Below are positions 46,520 to 55,141 of a DNA stretch of 64,000 nucleotides, piece after piece (positions within the stretch are counted from its first letter, which is position 1; every line of letters starts with the position of its first letter). The stretch is from an uncultured Granulosicoccus sp. (lineage in GTDB: Bacteria; Pseudomonadota; Gammaproteobacteria; Granulosicoccales; Granulosicoccaceae). The notes beneath the pieces are model-generated. The model saw only the letters and a program-made list of their open reading frames with translations. It was not told the origin of the DNA and did no database searches. The stretch spans positions 1-64,000 of the forward strand of contig CALKLO010000050.1 in assembly GCA_937991945.1 (NCBI GenBank), read 5' to 3'. Made by a program: the position numbers and the translations under genes.

Positions 46520-47650
46520 GTGATTCGCGTGCGCATACTTGATAGATACCTAATTAAAGAGATGTTGCTTACCTGCCTAGCGGTTTTGGTCGTGCTTCTC
46601 GTAATTATGATTGGAAATGTCCTTGGGCGTAGCCTATCCAGCGTCACAGATGGCGTCGTTCAGGCGGACATGCTGCTGATATTGGTGGGTGTGAAATCCA
46701 TAAACCTTCTGGTGACCCTGATTCCGTTAGGTCTGTATCTGGGCATCCTGTTGGCGCACGGAAGGTTCTATCGTGATAACGAAATGTCAGTGATGCAGGC
46801 CTGCGGGGTGGGGTGGGGTGATCTACTACGCCCGACGGCACTCATCGGTTTGATCGGTGTATTGATGATCTCTCTGCTTACTGTATTTGCATCACCTTGG
46901 GCGGCTCGATATGAGCAAACGCTTAAAGAAGAGATCCGAGACCAGTCCGCGCTTAGTCTGGTCACTCCGGGTAAATTTATAGAATCAAGTGATGGAAATA
47001 CGGTTTTCTTTGCGCACCGAAGTAATCCTGAGAGAACCCAATTCAATGATGTGTTCATGTACCGGCAGAAAGGTGAAAGCTTACCAGCGGTTGATTCGGC
47101 CAGAATAGCGACGTACCAGCTCGATCCAGAAACCGGTGACGAGTATTTAATTTTCACCGACGGTCAAACCATCGTTGGCACTCCTGGTGATGCGGAATAC
47201 ACCATCACGGAGTTTAAGCGGCAGGGTATTTTACGGCCTCGGCCAAGCACCGCTGAGCCAAGGCTCATATTAAAAGGCAAGCGATTGAGTGAACTATGGG
47301 GTTCACCTGATATTGAGGATCAGGCAGAGCTACAGTGGCGAGTGTCGATCCCTCTTGCCGCGTTATTGCTGGCGCTGTTGGCTGTGCCATTGAGCTACAC
47401 CTCTCCTCGAGAGGGTCGCTTCGGGAAAATTGCAATTGCGATATTGATTTATATCCCTTACGCGAACTTGCTAGTGCTTATGCGTAAATGGATAGCGGCC
47501 GAAACTATTCCTCCGTGGTTGGGCTTATGGCCTGTACATTTTGCTGTGTGTATCTTGATCGTTTATTTGTTAGCTCAGCGTGTCGGTTGGAAATGGTTGT
47601 TTAAAAGTAGTGTCAAGACGCCTGCTCAAGCAGCTATTGGAGGCGCGTGA
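46520..47650 (+). CDS. lptF: LPS export ABC transporter permease LptF
   Basis: LptF is one of the two inner-membrane permeases of the LptB2FG complex that extracts lipopolysaccharide. The 376-residue protein has three N-terminal and three C-terminal membrane helices around a large periplasmic beta-jellyroll domain (about residues 120-260). RYLIKEMLLTCLAVLVVLLVI and the loop GRFYRDNEMSVMQACGVGWGDLLRP are typical. The start is GTG without a visible ribosome binding site. Its stop overlaps the lptG start (GTGATG). Confidence 0.95.
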   Translation: MIRVRILDRYLIKEMLLTCLAVLVVLLVIMIGNVLGRSLSSVTDGVVQADMLLILVGVKSINLLVTLIPLGLYLGILLAHGRFYRDNEMSVMQACGVGWGDLLRPTALIGLIGVLMISLLTVFASPWAARYEQTLKEEIRDQSALSLVTPGKFIESSDGNTVFFAHRSNPERTQFNDVFMYRQKGESLPAVDSARIATYQLDPETGDEYLIFTDGQTIVGTPGDAEYTITEFKRQGILRPRPSTAEPRLILKGKRLSELWGSPDIEDQAELQWRVSIPLAALLLALLAVPLSYTSPREGRFGKIAIAILIYIPYANLLVLMRKWIAAETIPPWLGLWPVHFAVCILIVYLLAQRVGWKWLFKSSVKTPAQAAIGGA

Positions 47651-48774
47651 TGTTCGGTACATTGGACAGATACATCGGTCGTTCTATTCTTGTGACTAGT
47701 CTATTGGTGCTGATGACTCTCGTCGCACTGGCCAGTATCTTTGGTTTTATTGGTGAGCTGGACGATGTAGGTAAAGGCAGCTATCGGGTCGTTGATGCTG
47801 CTCAATACGTCTTCTTGACCATTCCAGGAAAGGCTTACTTGCTGTTTGCGCCTGCCGTGTTGTTGGGTAGTCTCTTGGGACTGGGCGCACTCGCATCCAA
47901 TAGCGAATTGACTGTGATGCGTGCAGCGGGCATCTCGGGTGGCCGTATCATTCGAGCTGTAGTTGTTACAGGTGTTGGCTTGATGCTCATCATTGCGTTG
48001 ATCGGTGAGACCGTCATGCCCAAAGCTGAGCAAATAGCGGAGGAGCTCAGGCTAACCGCTTTAGAAAAACGACTTTCAGTGAAAGGTAACAAAGGTCTAT
48101 GGCTTAAATCAGCTGATAGGTTTGTCAACATTGGGACTGTCATGCCCGATTTCACGCTAATAGATGTGACAGTTCATGAGCTGAGTAGCAACACTTTGAC
48201 GATGGCGATGCGTGCAGCGCGTGCAAGGCAAGAGAATAATGATTGGTTGCTAGAGGACATAGAGATCACTCGTATCAACCAAGGCAGCATAAGCACTCAA
48301 CGTATAGAGAGTATTCTTTGGAAAGAATTTGTCCGTCGAAATACTGTCACTTCACAAGAAGTAGATTCTGATAGCGCTATTCCAGACTTGGTGAGTGCAG
48401 ATGTTTTAAAGAGCATCTCTATATCACCCGAAAGCTTATCGGCAATCAATCTCTATGACCAAATTCAATACTTGCAGAGCAATCAACTCGATAGCAGGCG
48501 AATTGAATTGGCATTTTGGGTAAAGATTGCAAGTCCATTATCAACACTGGTCATGCTGATGCTATCTCTGCCTTTTGTCTTCGCATCTCAACGCTCAGGA
48601 GGTGCAGGTCAAAAGATATTTGTTGGCATCATGTTGGGTATTGTTTACGTCTTGCTTAACAAAGTTTTAACGCAACTAGCGCTCGCTAGCGGACTCTCTC
48701 CAGCGTTTAGCGCATTGCTCCCGCTGGTTTGTTTTCTAGTTGTCGCTATCATCGGTATAAAGCGCACAACCTAG
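47647..48774 (+). CDS. lptG: LPS export ABC transporter permease LptG
   Basis: LptG is the second permease of the LptB2FG lipopolysaccharide extractor. The 375-residue protein starts LDRYIGRSILVTSLLVLMTLVALASIF and has the coupling segment LGALASNSELTVMRAAGISGGRII. A periplasmic domain and three C-terminal helices follow. It overlaps lptF by four bases. It ends 51 bp from the convergent RDD gene. Confidence 0.96.
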   Translation: MMFGTLDRYIGRSILVTSLLVLMTLVALASIFGFIGELDDVGKGSYRVVDAAQYVFLTIPGKAYLLFAPAVLLGSLLGLGALASNSELTVMRAAGISGGRIIRAVVVTGVGLMLIIALIGETVMPKAEQIAEELRLTALEKRLSVKGNKGLWLKSADRFVNIGTVMPDFTLIDVTVHELSSNTLTMAMRAARARQENNDWLLEDIEITRINQGSISTQRIESILWKEFVRRNTVTSQEVDSDSAIPDLVSADVLKSISISPESLSAINLYDQIQYLQSNQLDSRRIELAFWVKIASPLSTLVMLMLSLPFVFASQRSGGAGQKIFVGIMLGIVYVLLNKVLTQLALASGLSPAFSALLPLVCFLVVAIIGIKRTT

Positions 48775-48825
48775 CGCCAAAGACGGTAGTTTTGAGTTCC
48801 ACATATGGCTTTTAAAGTTCAGTAA

Positions 48826-49236
48826 CTATATGTAATGCATGACAATTTTAGTTTTACTTAAGTTGTCATGTAACGCCATCTTAGTCGGTGAGAACAGTGC
48901 AAAAATAAGTGTGAATCCGAACAATAAAGTACCACTTACAAAACGAATTGCACTCTGCTTTAAGGTCACTTTTTCATCATGAAGACCTTCAACTCGTAGT
49001 CGCCATGCACGCATGCCTAAGGTCTGACCACCGTGTCTCCAAAAGCCATCAAAGAAGGCGAATGCAACGAGCATTAGCCCAAGATAAAACGCGGGATGTT
49101 GAATAGCTCGACCATCATTGAATGCAATCGCAAGAGCGGTGATGACAAAAAAAAGTGCGATGAGCAAGAGGCAGTCATAAAGAAACGCTGCAATTCGTCG
49201 TAATAATAAAGGTAGAGCTGAGGAAATGGTTTGCAT
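48826..49236 (-). CDS. RDD family membrane protein
   Basis: The 136-residue protein begins LLLRRIAAFLYDCLLLIALFFVI, the Arg/Asp pattern that defines the RDD family. A second helix follows (YLGLMLVAFAFFDGFWRHGGQTLGMRAWRLRV) and a third lies near the C-terminus. RDD proteins are small inner-membrane proteins of mostly unknown role; some are Na+/H+ antiporters. An RDD gene next to lptFG is common in related bacteria. It is preceded by the longest gene-free stretch of the window. Confidence 0.88.
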   Translation of the reverse strand: MQTISSALPLLLRRIAAFLYDCLLLIALFFVITALAIAFNDGRAIQHPAFYLGLMLVAFAFFDGFWRHGGQTLGMRAWRLRVEGLHDEKVTLKQSAIRFVSGTLLFGFTLIFALFSPTKMALHDNLSKTKIVMHYI

Positions 49237-49654
49237 AAGGATGACTTATAAAGGTGTAATTACACTGTATACGAAGTGAAAATCAAAACAGGCACGGCAC
49301 GTGCGATACCTATATTTTTTAGTTTTACATACAAAACTCAAAGCATTAGCTATAGTTTTTGTAAATTTTTTTTTAATAGAATTGTAAGTTGCAGTTGAAA
49401 TGTTTATGCACTATGTGGACAATGCGCAAAGTGATGTTAACTTGTAACCACATTGCAACAAGTTTTTACGACTGACTTACGTTTATTTTGAGTCGGTTTT
49501 TGTCCGACATCGGTACTGTGAAGTGTACGTTTTATTCAAACAGAAACTGAAATAGTTCGATGTCGATTACGCTGTAACAGTCTGTTCGACTGTTTGGGAG
49601 TCTGGTGTCATGGCTCCTTTTTTTGTTTATCAACACAAAGTCTGGAGTTTAACC
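49237..49654. other. AT-rich gene-free region between the RDD gene and the histone-like gene
   Basis: This 418-bp stretch is visibly more AT-rich than its surroundings, especially 49310-49390 (runs of T and A). I see no credible ORF apart from the possible 15-codon upstream extension of the histone-like gene. A perfect hairpin AACAGTC-TGTTC-GACTGTT lies at 49576-49594 and a weaker one (GTCGG/CCGAC) near 49492-49508. Several partial promoters can be drawn, none convincing. It could hold regulatory sites for the abundant-protein gene downstream or a small RNA. Confidence 0.5.
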
Positions 49655-50134
49655 ATGGCTCGTATCAGTAAGCCGGCAGCAGCAAAACCTGCTAAAGCCG
49701 CAAAGAAGAAGGCTCGCGGTAAGAAGCGCGTAACGAAGAAAAAGGCAGCTGGAAAGAAGAAAGCGGCCAGTAAGAAAAAAGCAGCTGGCAAAAAGGCAGT
49801 TGTTAAGAAACGCGCTACTAAGAAGAAGGCAGCGGGTAAGAAGAAAGCTGCTTCTAAGAAGAAAGCGAGTGGCAAAAAGAAGGCAGCTGGCAAAAAGAAA
49901 GCTGCTGGTAAGAAAAAAGCTAGCGGCAAGAAGAAGGCTGCCAGCAAGAAGAAAGCGAGTGGCAAGAAGAAAGCCGCTGGTAAAAAGAAGGCTGCAGGCA
50001 AGAAAAAGGCAGCGGGTAAGAAGAAAGCTGCTGGTAAGAAAAAGGCAGCTGGTAAGAAGAAAGTTGCTGGCAAGAAGAAAGCTTCTGGTAAGAAGCGCGC
50101 TAGTAAGAAGAAAGCTCGCGCTAAAAAGGCTTAA
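49655..50134 (+). CDS. histone H1-like, lysine/alanine-rich nucleoid protein
   Basis: The 159-residue protein starts MARISKPAAAKPAKAAKKK and is then almost wholly (K)KKAAG/(K)KKASG six-residue repeats, ending in ARAKKA. It is extremely basic, without Cys, Trp or acidic residues. This resembles AlgP/Hc1-type bacterial H1-like proteins that bind DNA. I prefer the ATG at 49655, which has GGAG eight bases upstream. The ATG at 49610, with GGGAG upstream, would add 15 partly hydrophobic residues (MAPFFVYQHKVWSLT). A stem-loop and a strong terminator follow, so it is monocistronic. Chromosome or RNA binding is inferred from composition. Confidence 0.85.
   Translation: MARISKPAAAKPAKAAKKKARGKKRVTKKKAAGKKKAASKKKAAGKKAVVKKRATKKKAAGKKKAASKKKASGKKKAAGKKKAAGKKKASGKKKAASKKKASGKKKAAGKKKAAGKKKAAGKKKAAGKKKAAGKKKVAGKKKASGKKRASKKKARAKKA
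49690..50110 (+). repeat. 18-bp degenerate coding repeat of the histone-like gene
   Basis: Units close to GCTGGTAAGAAGAAAGCA recur in frame, encoding KKKAAG with A/S and synonymous variation (GGT/GGC, AAG/AAA). The array is prone to unit gain and loss without frameshift. It also creates long spurious antisense ORFs rich in FFLPAA. Confidence 0.85.
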
Positions 50135-50166
50135 TCAACTTCGGTTGATTAGACTTGACGCTCAGC

Positions 50167-50199
50167 CCTGTCGGTCGACACATCGTGTCTACCGGCAGG
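50167..50199 (+). other. hairpin in the 3' region of the histone-like gene
   Basis: CCTGTCGGTCGACAC (50167-50181), loop ATC, GTGTCTACCGGCAGG (50185-50199) pair over 15 positions with one mismatch and one G-U. It precedes the true terminator and could stabilise the mRNA end or be part of a small 3'-derived RNA. Confidence 0.45.
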
Positions 50200-50222
50200 A
50201 TTGGTCATCAAGCGGAGTAGTG

Positions 50223-50250
50223 AAAAGGGTGGCTTTAGCCACCCTTTTTT
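50223..50250 (+). terminator. strong Rho-independent terminator of the histone-like gene
   Basis: AGGGTGGC (50226-50233), loop TTTA, GCCACCCT (50238-50245) with a T-run to 50250; upstream A residues extend the stem. It also faces the end of moeA. Confidence 0.85.
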
Positions 50251-50285
50251 ATGTCAGTAACAAAAGATCGCGAAAACAAGCCTAG

Positions 50286-51539
50286 TCACAGTGATCCCTC
50301 GCCAAAATGTGCAAAGGGTATGACTTGAACAATATCGCCAACCTTTGCCCCCGAAGACTCTATTGGAAGCTCGATCAGGCAGTTTGCTGTGTTCAACGAG
50401 CTGAGGACGTGCGAATCTTGTAGTCCTGTCGTGCTCACTTGCCAGATCCCACTCTCATTCTGATCCAAGACCGCTCGTTGATACTCGACTCTACCGGGTA
50501 ACTTGGATAGCTTGCTCACCACGGGCACTTGCAGTTGTGGCCATCTGACAGCTGGCATTCCCAACAACGTTCTGATCGCAGGCTTGACGAACAGCAAAGC
50601 GGTGAGGGCTGCAGAAACAGGATTGCCAGGTAAACCGAAATAAGCTTGTTCAGGCCGACTGAATCCAAAGGTGAGTGGTCGACCTGGCTTCATTGCGATT
50701 TTCCATAAATCAACACGCCCGAACCGTTCTAGAACGGTTCGCACATGGTCAGCATCGCCGACGGAGACACCTCCACTAGAAACAATCAGATCAGCCTTGG
50801 CGGCTTTTTTGAGTAGTTCCTCAATGTCTGATTCGGTATCGCCACAAATACCTAAGTCGGTTATGCGAACGGCAGGGCTATCAAGCAGCGCGATAAGTAA
50901 AGGCCGGTTGGCATCGTATATCTGACCGTTAGAGAGTAAATCAGGAGCAGATACAAGTTCATCGCCGGTTGAAAAAACAGCGATGTTTATGTGTTCATGA
51001 ACCAATACATTGTGTATGCCATGAGCCGCTAACAAGGCTAACTGAGCTGCACCAAGTCGTGTTCCAGCATTGATCAGTGGTGTGCCTTCCTGACTGTCTG
51101 ATCCGGGCAGGCGGATGTTTAAGCCTACTGTGGGGGCTTTGTTTACAACAACGGTATTGCCAGTAAGATCAACATTCTCTTGTTGTACAACAGCATTTGC
51201 TTCATCAGGTACACGTGCACCGGTGGTAATGCGTTGACAAGTTCCAACCGCTATTGAATCGGGGCCAGGGTGACCGGCAAATGAATGTCCTATGAGTGTT
51301 AATTCGTTTCCAGCCTCAGCGACTCGAAGTGCATAGCCATCCATTGCTGATGCTCGAAAGGGGGGGACTGAAATAGGCGAGTGAACGCCTACCGCTAAGA
51401 TTCGGCCCTGAGCTTTCGTGCAATCAATAGACTCGTGTCGATCGAGTTTTGGCAGGCGACTCTCAATTCTTACGAGTGCTTCATCTATCGAAATAGCATT
51501 GATATCGGCATCGCAATCGGCGCGCGGTGGCAAGTTCAT
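50286..51539 (-). CDS. moeA: molybdopterin molybdenumtransferase MoeA
   Basis: MoeA inserts molybdate into adenylated molybdopterin in molybdenum-cofactor synthesis. The 417-residue protein has the N-terminal segment VPPFRASAMDGYALR, GARVPDEANAVVQQE, the MoCF-type core VFSTGDELV and IVSSGGVSVGDADHV, plus KPGRPLTFG and FGLPGNPVSA. The length is standard. No other moa/mob gene is nearby. Its start codon is only 15 bp from the divergent xerD start, so its promoter must lie in or near xerD. Confidence 0.96.
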   Translation of the reverse strand: MNLPPRADCDADINAISIDEALVRIESRLPKLDRHESIDCTKAQGRILAVGVHSPISVPPFRASAMDGYALRVAEAGNELTLIGHSFAGHPGPDSIAVGTCQRITTGARVPDEANAVVQQENVDLTGNTVVVNKAPTVGLNIRLPGSDSQEGTPLINAGTRLGAAQLALLAAHGIHNVLVHEHINIAVFSTGDELVSAPDLLSNGQIYDANRPLLIALLDSPAVRITDLGICGDTESDIEELLKKAAKADLIVSSGGVSVGDADHVRTVLERFGRVDLWKIAMKPGRPLTFGFSRPEQAYFGLPGNPVSAALTALLFVKPAIRTLLGMPAVRWPQLQVPVVSKLSKLPGRVEYQRAVLDQNESGIWQVSTTGLQDSHVLSSLNTANCLIELPIESSGAKVGDIVQVIPFAHFGEGSL

Positions 51540-51554
51540 GTGTATCCTTCGAGC

Positions 51555-52517
51555 ATGGGTAAACCGTATGCTAACGCCAAGTCGCCGACTTCGCGCGATA
51601 GATCGAGAAAAATTGCGTCAACGCTGACCAGCGATGATTTGCAGCTCCTGTCTAGATTCGCAGACAGTCAGTTGATTGAGAGGGGCTTGAGTACCCATAC
51701 TATCGATGCCTACAATCGAGATATTCGTGCGTTCGCAGCCACTTTGCGCAAGCAGCCACCTGAATTACTTCACATCGATCGCGCTGATGTCATGCATTGT
51801 TTAGCGCTGCGAGTACAAGATGGTAGTTCGGCAAGAAGCGCTGCAAGGTTGCTTTCTGCACTCAGACGCTTCTACGCCTGGTGTGTTCGTGAAGGGTTAA
51901 CGTCGGAGGATCCTACTGCTCTGATTCGATCTCCTAGCATAGGCAGGGCATTGCCCAAAGTGCTGACCGAAAGTGAAGTTCGCTCTTTACTAGATGCTCC
52001 CGATACGAATGACGACATCGGGCAGCGTGACAGAGCCATGTTAGAGCTGCTTTATGGTTGTGGTTTGCGGGTCTCAGAATTAGTCACTCTTAAAGTGGAC
52101 CAGGTTCGGGTGCAACAAGGCGTGATGCGCGTTTGGGGTAAAGGTAACAAGGAGCGCATGTTACCTCTAGGCGATGTGGCTGTTAAATGGCTCAAAATCT
52201 ATTTGAAGGATGCAAGGCCCTCTCTTATGAAGGGTAAGACGGACGCATTGTTTTTATCCAATAGAGGCGCTGCGATGACCCGGCAGGCTTTCTGGTACCG
52301 AATTCGAGCACATGGGCGTGCTGCAGACATTAGAATTGCATTGTCTCCTCACGTGCTAAGGCATGCGTTTGCGACACACCTTGTGAACAACAATGCCGAT
52401 TTGAGGGTGGTTCAACTCCTGCTAGGGCATAGTAGTCTTTCAACGACTCAAATTTACACGCACGTTGCTCGAGAGCGGCTCAAGGGGATGCATCACATGC
52501 ATCATCCTCGTGGGTAG
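51555..52517 (+). CDS. xerD: site-specific tyrosine recombinase XerD
   Basis: XerD, with XerC and FtsK, resolves chromosome dimers at dif. The 320-residue protein has the SAM-like core-binding domain (LIERGLSTHTIDAYNRDIRAFAATL) and the catalytic domain. Visible catalytic residues are the first Arg in YGCGLRVSELVTL, the HxxR motif in LSPHVLRHAFATHLV, the His in LLGHSSLSTTQIYTH and the Tyr in that segment (near residue 301). The ATG at 51555 is chosen; the track's extra 40 residues are antisense to moeA. dsbC lies downstream, as in Pseudomonas. Confidence 0.95.
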   Translation: MGKPYANAKSPTSRDRSRKIASTLTSDDLQLLSRFADSQLIERGLSTHTIDAYNRDIRAFAATLRKQPPELLHIDRADVMHCLALRVQDGSSARSAARLLSALRRFYAWCVREGLTSEDPTALIRSPSIGRALPKVLTESEVRSLLDAPDTNDDIGQRDRAMLELLYGCGLRVSELVTLKVDQVRVQQGVMRVWGKGNKERMLPLGDVAVKWLKIYLKDARPSLMKGKTDALFLSNRGAAMTRQAFWYRIRAHGRAADIRIALSPHVLRHAFATHLVNNNADLRVVQLLLGHSSLSTTQIYTHVARERLKGMHHMHHPRG

Positions 52518-52608
52518 ACCGTTAAATCGAATAAATCTGTTGTTTGATTGAACTTTACGGCATCATTTAGCCTCAATAAGGCCAGTATTACGTGGACACA
52601 GCACAACT

Positions 52609-53355
52609 ATGATCAGTTTTTCAAGAATTACATCGGCATTGGCCTTTTTGGCGTTAACGGTATTCGGTAGCGCTATCGTCAAGGCTGCACCATCGCTTGA
52701 CGAAATCGGTGAGCGACTGACAACCAACTTACCGGGTATCGCTGTGAGCAGCCTGACCGAAACTCAGTTGCCTGGCCTGTTTGAATTGGTATCTGACGGT
52801 CGAATTTATTACATTGATGAAGCGGCTGAGTTTTTGATTGATGGAAGCCTCATCAGGCTAACGGATCGCCGAAATATCACCGATGAAAGGCTGGGCGGTA
52901 TCCATATGGGGCTCATCGACGATATCGATGAAAAAAACATGTTGATATACGAACCTGAAGCGCCGGCAACTCGTTCAATTACCGTGTTCACAGATATCAG
53001 TTGTGGTTATTGCCGTCGCTTACACGCAGAGATAGATACCCTGCTAGATGAAGGTGTTCGCGTACGTTATTTGTTATTCCCCAGGGCAGGGTTAGGCTCG
53101 CAAGGTCATAAAGACCTTGAAAGTGTTTGGTGTGCTGCTGATCCTTTAGAAGCCATGACAAACGCAAAATCAGGCGGCAAGGTTGTCCCTAAGTCGTGTG
53201 CTAATCCGATAGAAGAGCATGTTGCACTTGCTGAACGATTAGGACTGCGTGGAACACCACTCATTTACACTGACAGTGGTGAAAAAATACCAGGCTATCG
53301 TGAAGCTGCGGCACTTGCTTCAATGGTGAATGGTTCAGAGCCTCTGACTCGGTAA
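52609..53355 (+). CDS. dsbC: periplasmic disulfide isomerase DsbC
   Basis: DsbC reshuffles wrong disulfides in the periplasm and is kept reduced by DsbD. The 248-residue precursor has a signal peptide (ITSALAFLALTVFGSAIVKA), an N-terminal dimerisation domain and a thioredoxin-like domain with the active site TDISCGYCRRLH. A second Cys pair (VWCAADP, PKSCANP) and the cis-Pro loop LRGTPLIYTD are also present. It follows xerD by 91 bp, a conserved pairing. Confidence 0.95.
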   Translation: MISFSRITSALAFLALTVFGSAIVKAAPSLDEIGERLTTNLPGIAVSSLTETQLPGLFELVSDGRIYYIDEAAEFLIDGSLIRLTDRRNITDERLGGIHMGLIDDIDEKNMLIYEPEAPATRSITVFTDISCGYCRRLHAEIDTLLDEGVRVRYLLFPRAGLGSQGHKDLESVWCAADPLEAMTNAKSGGKVVPKSCANPIEEHVALAERLGLRGTPLIYTDSGEKIPGYREAAALASMVNGSEPLTR

Positions 53356-53443
53356 TAGACACAACGGTAAGGTCTAGAGGGTGGTGAGGTAACGTAACAA
53401 TCAGTGAAGTGTCTGAATCTGGTATTCGTCTTAAGGGGAGATC

Positions 53444-54064
53444 ATGATTAGTCAGCATCTGTATTCAACTTTACGTACATTGCAAAGGAGTGTGTCGTTG
53501 AGCAATCCAAGTCGTGGGTACTCAACGTTACCTCTACTTTGTTTATTAGCAAGTTTATTCTCGCCACAGCTCTTTGCAGATCAAACAGCAGAAGAGCTTC
53601 CGGCGCTATTCACTCTGTTAGCAAGTGAAAAGGATCCCAACGCATCTAAGGCCATAGAAGGGCAAATTTGGCAGCTTTGGCTTGAAGCGCCTGATAAAAA
53701 TGCGGCCTCTCTCATCTCGCAAGTCAGTCAAGCAATGGCTGTTGGTCAGCTCGACATTGCATTGCGTTTGAGCAACCAGTTAGTGGACAGTTCACCTGAC
53801 TTTGCAGAAGGTTGGAACAAGAGAGCCACTGTGCACTACTTGATGGAAAACTTCGATAATTCGGTTGCTGACATTCGTGAAACGGTTCGTTTAGAACCCC
53901 GGCACTTTGGCGCAATTTCAGGGCTTGGTCTAATATTCATGCGTACGAAGAACATGCAAGCGGCTCTTGAAGCATTTGAACAGGTGCTCGCCATAAGCCC
54001 TGCATCAATCAACGCACAGCAGAGTGCTGAGCGTGCGCGTTCTGAACTAGGGCGTGAAATTTAA
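53444..54064 (+). CDS. exported TPR-repeat protein
   Basis: This 206-residue protein has an N-terminal signal-like segment (STLPLLCLLASLFSPQLFA) after a polar lead of about 25 residues. Tetratricopeptide repeats run from about residue 95 to the end; examples are DFAEGWNKRATVHYLMENFD and AISGLGLIFMRTKNMQAALEAFE. AAGGGGAG precedes the ATG. TPR proteins mediate protein contacts; the partner is unknown and a periplasmic location is inferred. It lies between dsbC and a DUF3187 gene. Confidence 0.75.
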   Translation: MISQHLYSTLRTLQRSVSLSNPSRGYSTLPLLCLLASLFSPQLFADQTAEELPALFTLLASEKDPNASKAIEGQIWQLWLEAPDKNAASLISQVSQAMAVGQLDIALRLSNQLVDSSPDFAEGWNKRATVHYLMENFDNSVADIRETVRLEPRHFGAISGLGLIFMRTKNMQAALEAFEQVLAISPASINAQQSAERARSELGREI

Positions 54065-54122
54065 CGAGTTCAGCGGTTCGCGTATTTTTGTTCTGTTGTA
54101 ACGGTTTATTGGTATCGATGTA

Positions 54123-55136
54123 ATGCGTTGTATTGGTTTAACGATAGTTGTACTCACACTGGCAGCTAGCGTTGTGACTCAGGCCGAAGCGGAGCAAGGT
54201 GATGAGTCTGCACTGCTCCAGATCAGAGGCCAGCATGTGATCAGCTCTCTGTTCGGGTTACCTGCCGTTGCAGCTCGCCCGGTGCAGACGCGGGAATTTC
54301 AACTCTCGCTAGAGCACTCCAATCAATTCATGGGAGGTACGACATCAAGCGGGGAGTCGTTGCTTCTCGATGGTGAGACAAGCGAACTCACCCTGCGGCA
54401 CCGGCAGCGTTTCGGGGCTTGTGTGCAGTTAGAGGCAGTCGTGCCTTTCATACAACACAGCGGCGGTTCGTTCGATACGGCTATTGACGAGTGGCACGCT
54501 ATTTTCGGTTTGCCAGATGCCAGTCGCGGTGATGCTGATTTTGATCAAATTAACTACAGCTATACCAACGCTAACGGGGAGCGGTTTGCAGTCGACTCAT
54601 CGCAAAGTGGTATTGGTGATATCCAAATATCATTACAGCGTTCACTGGGTTGTTATGCCACAGCTGATTCCACGGGCTCCGAGTCTATTGTGCGTGCCGG
54701 AGTTAAGCTGCCCACTGGATCCTCCAGTGAATTGCGAGGAAGTGGTGCCCTAGATGCTTTTGCAGACTTGCAGTCACCTGTGCTGACTAATAATGGACGT
54801 TGGCGTGCAGGAGCTGCTATTGGGGCGCTTTACGCGGGTAGTTCGGAGCTTATTCCTAATCAACGATCGGTAGTCGCTTACGGCTCTTTAGGAACCCAAT
54901 TCGTTGCAATGCCGCGTTTGCGTTTGTTAGCACAGCTAGACTGGCATACACCGTTCTACCATAGCGACTTAAGAGAGCTTGGTGGTATCGCTGTGAGCCT
55001 GACCGCTGGGCTTCGATACTTAGGGCCTCGTGATCAGAGCTTGGAATTTACCATTAGCGAAGACGCGGCCATCGATACCACTCCGGATATCGTGGCCAGG
55101 TTTTCTTGGACATATAGAGCTTCAGGCGGGCGTTAG
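54123..55136 (+). CDS. DUF3187 family outer-membrane protein
   Basis: A signal peptide (LTIVVLTLAASVVTQAEA) precedes a 310-residue beta-rich protein. The recognisable DUF3187 features are IRGQHVISSLFGLPAV near the N-terminus and the IDEWHAIFGLPDASRGDADF segment near residue 125. Repeated amphipathic strands suggest a barrel or porin-like protein. Function is unknown. It starts 58 bp after the TPR gene. Its stop is 5 bp from that of convergent lon, with a small hairpin (GCAAG/CTTGC) over the junction. Confidence 0.75.
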   Translation: MRCIGLTIVVLTLAASVVTQAEAEQGDESALLQIRGQHVISSLFGLPAVAARPVQTREFQLSLEHSNQFMGGTTSSGESLLLDGETSELTLRHRQRFGACVQLEAVVPFIQHSGGSFDTAIDEWHAIFGLPDASRGDADFDQINYSYTNANGERFAVDSSQSGIGDIQISLQRSLGCYATADSTGSESIVRAGVKLPTGSSSELRGSGALDAFADLQSPVLTNNGRWRAGAAIGALYAGSSELIPNQRSVVAYGSLGTQFVAMPRLRLLAQLDWHTPFYHSDLRELGGIAVSLTAGLRYLGPRDQSLEFTISEDAAIDTTPDIVARFSWTYRASGGR

Positions 55137-55141
55137 CAAGG

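Noticed and set aside
49630-50073. Minus-strand 147-aa FFLPAA repeat ORF
   Set aside because: Antisense shadow of the KKKAAG repeat gene; no ribosome binding site.
49800-50285. Plus-strand 161-aa Arg/Leu-rich ORF in another frame of the histone-like gene
   Set aside because: Frame-shifted reading of the same repeats; the KKKAAG frame has the ribosome binding site and family-like composition.
51555-52517. xerD as a phage or integron integrase
   Set aside because: Sequence and the xerD-dsbC neighbourhood indicate the housekeeping recombinase; no att sites, cassettes or phage genes are nearby.
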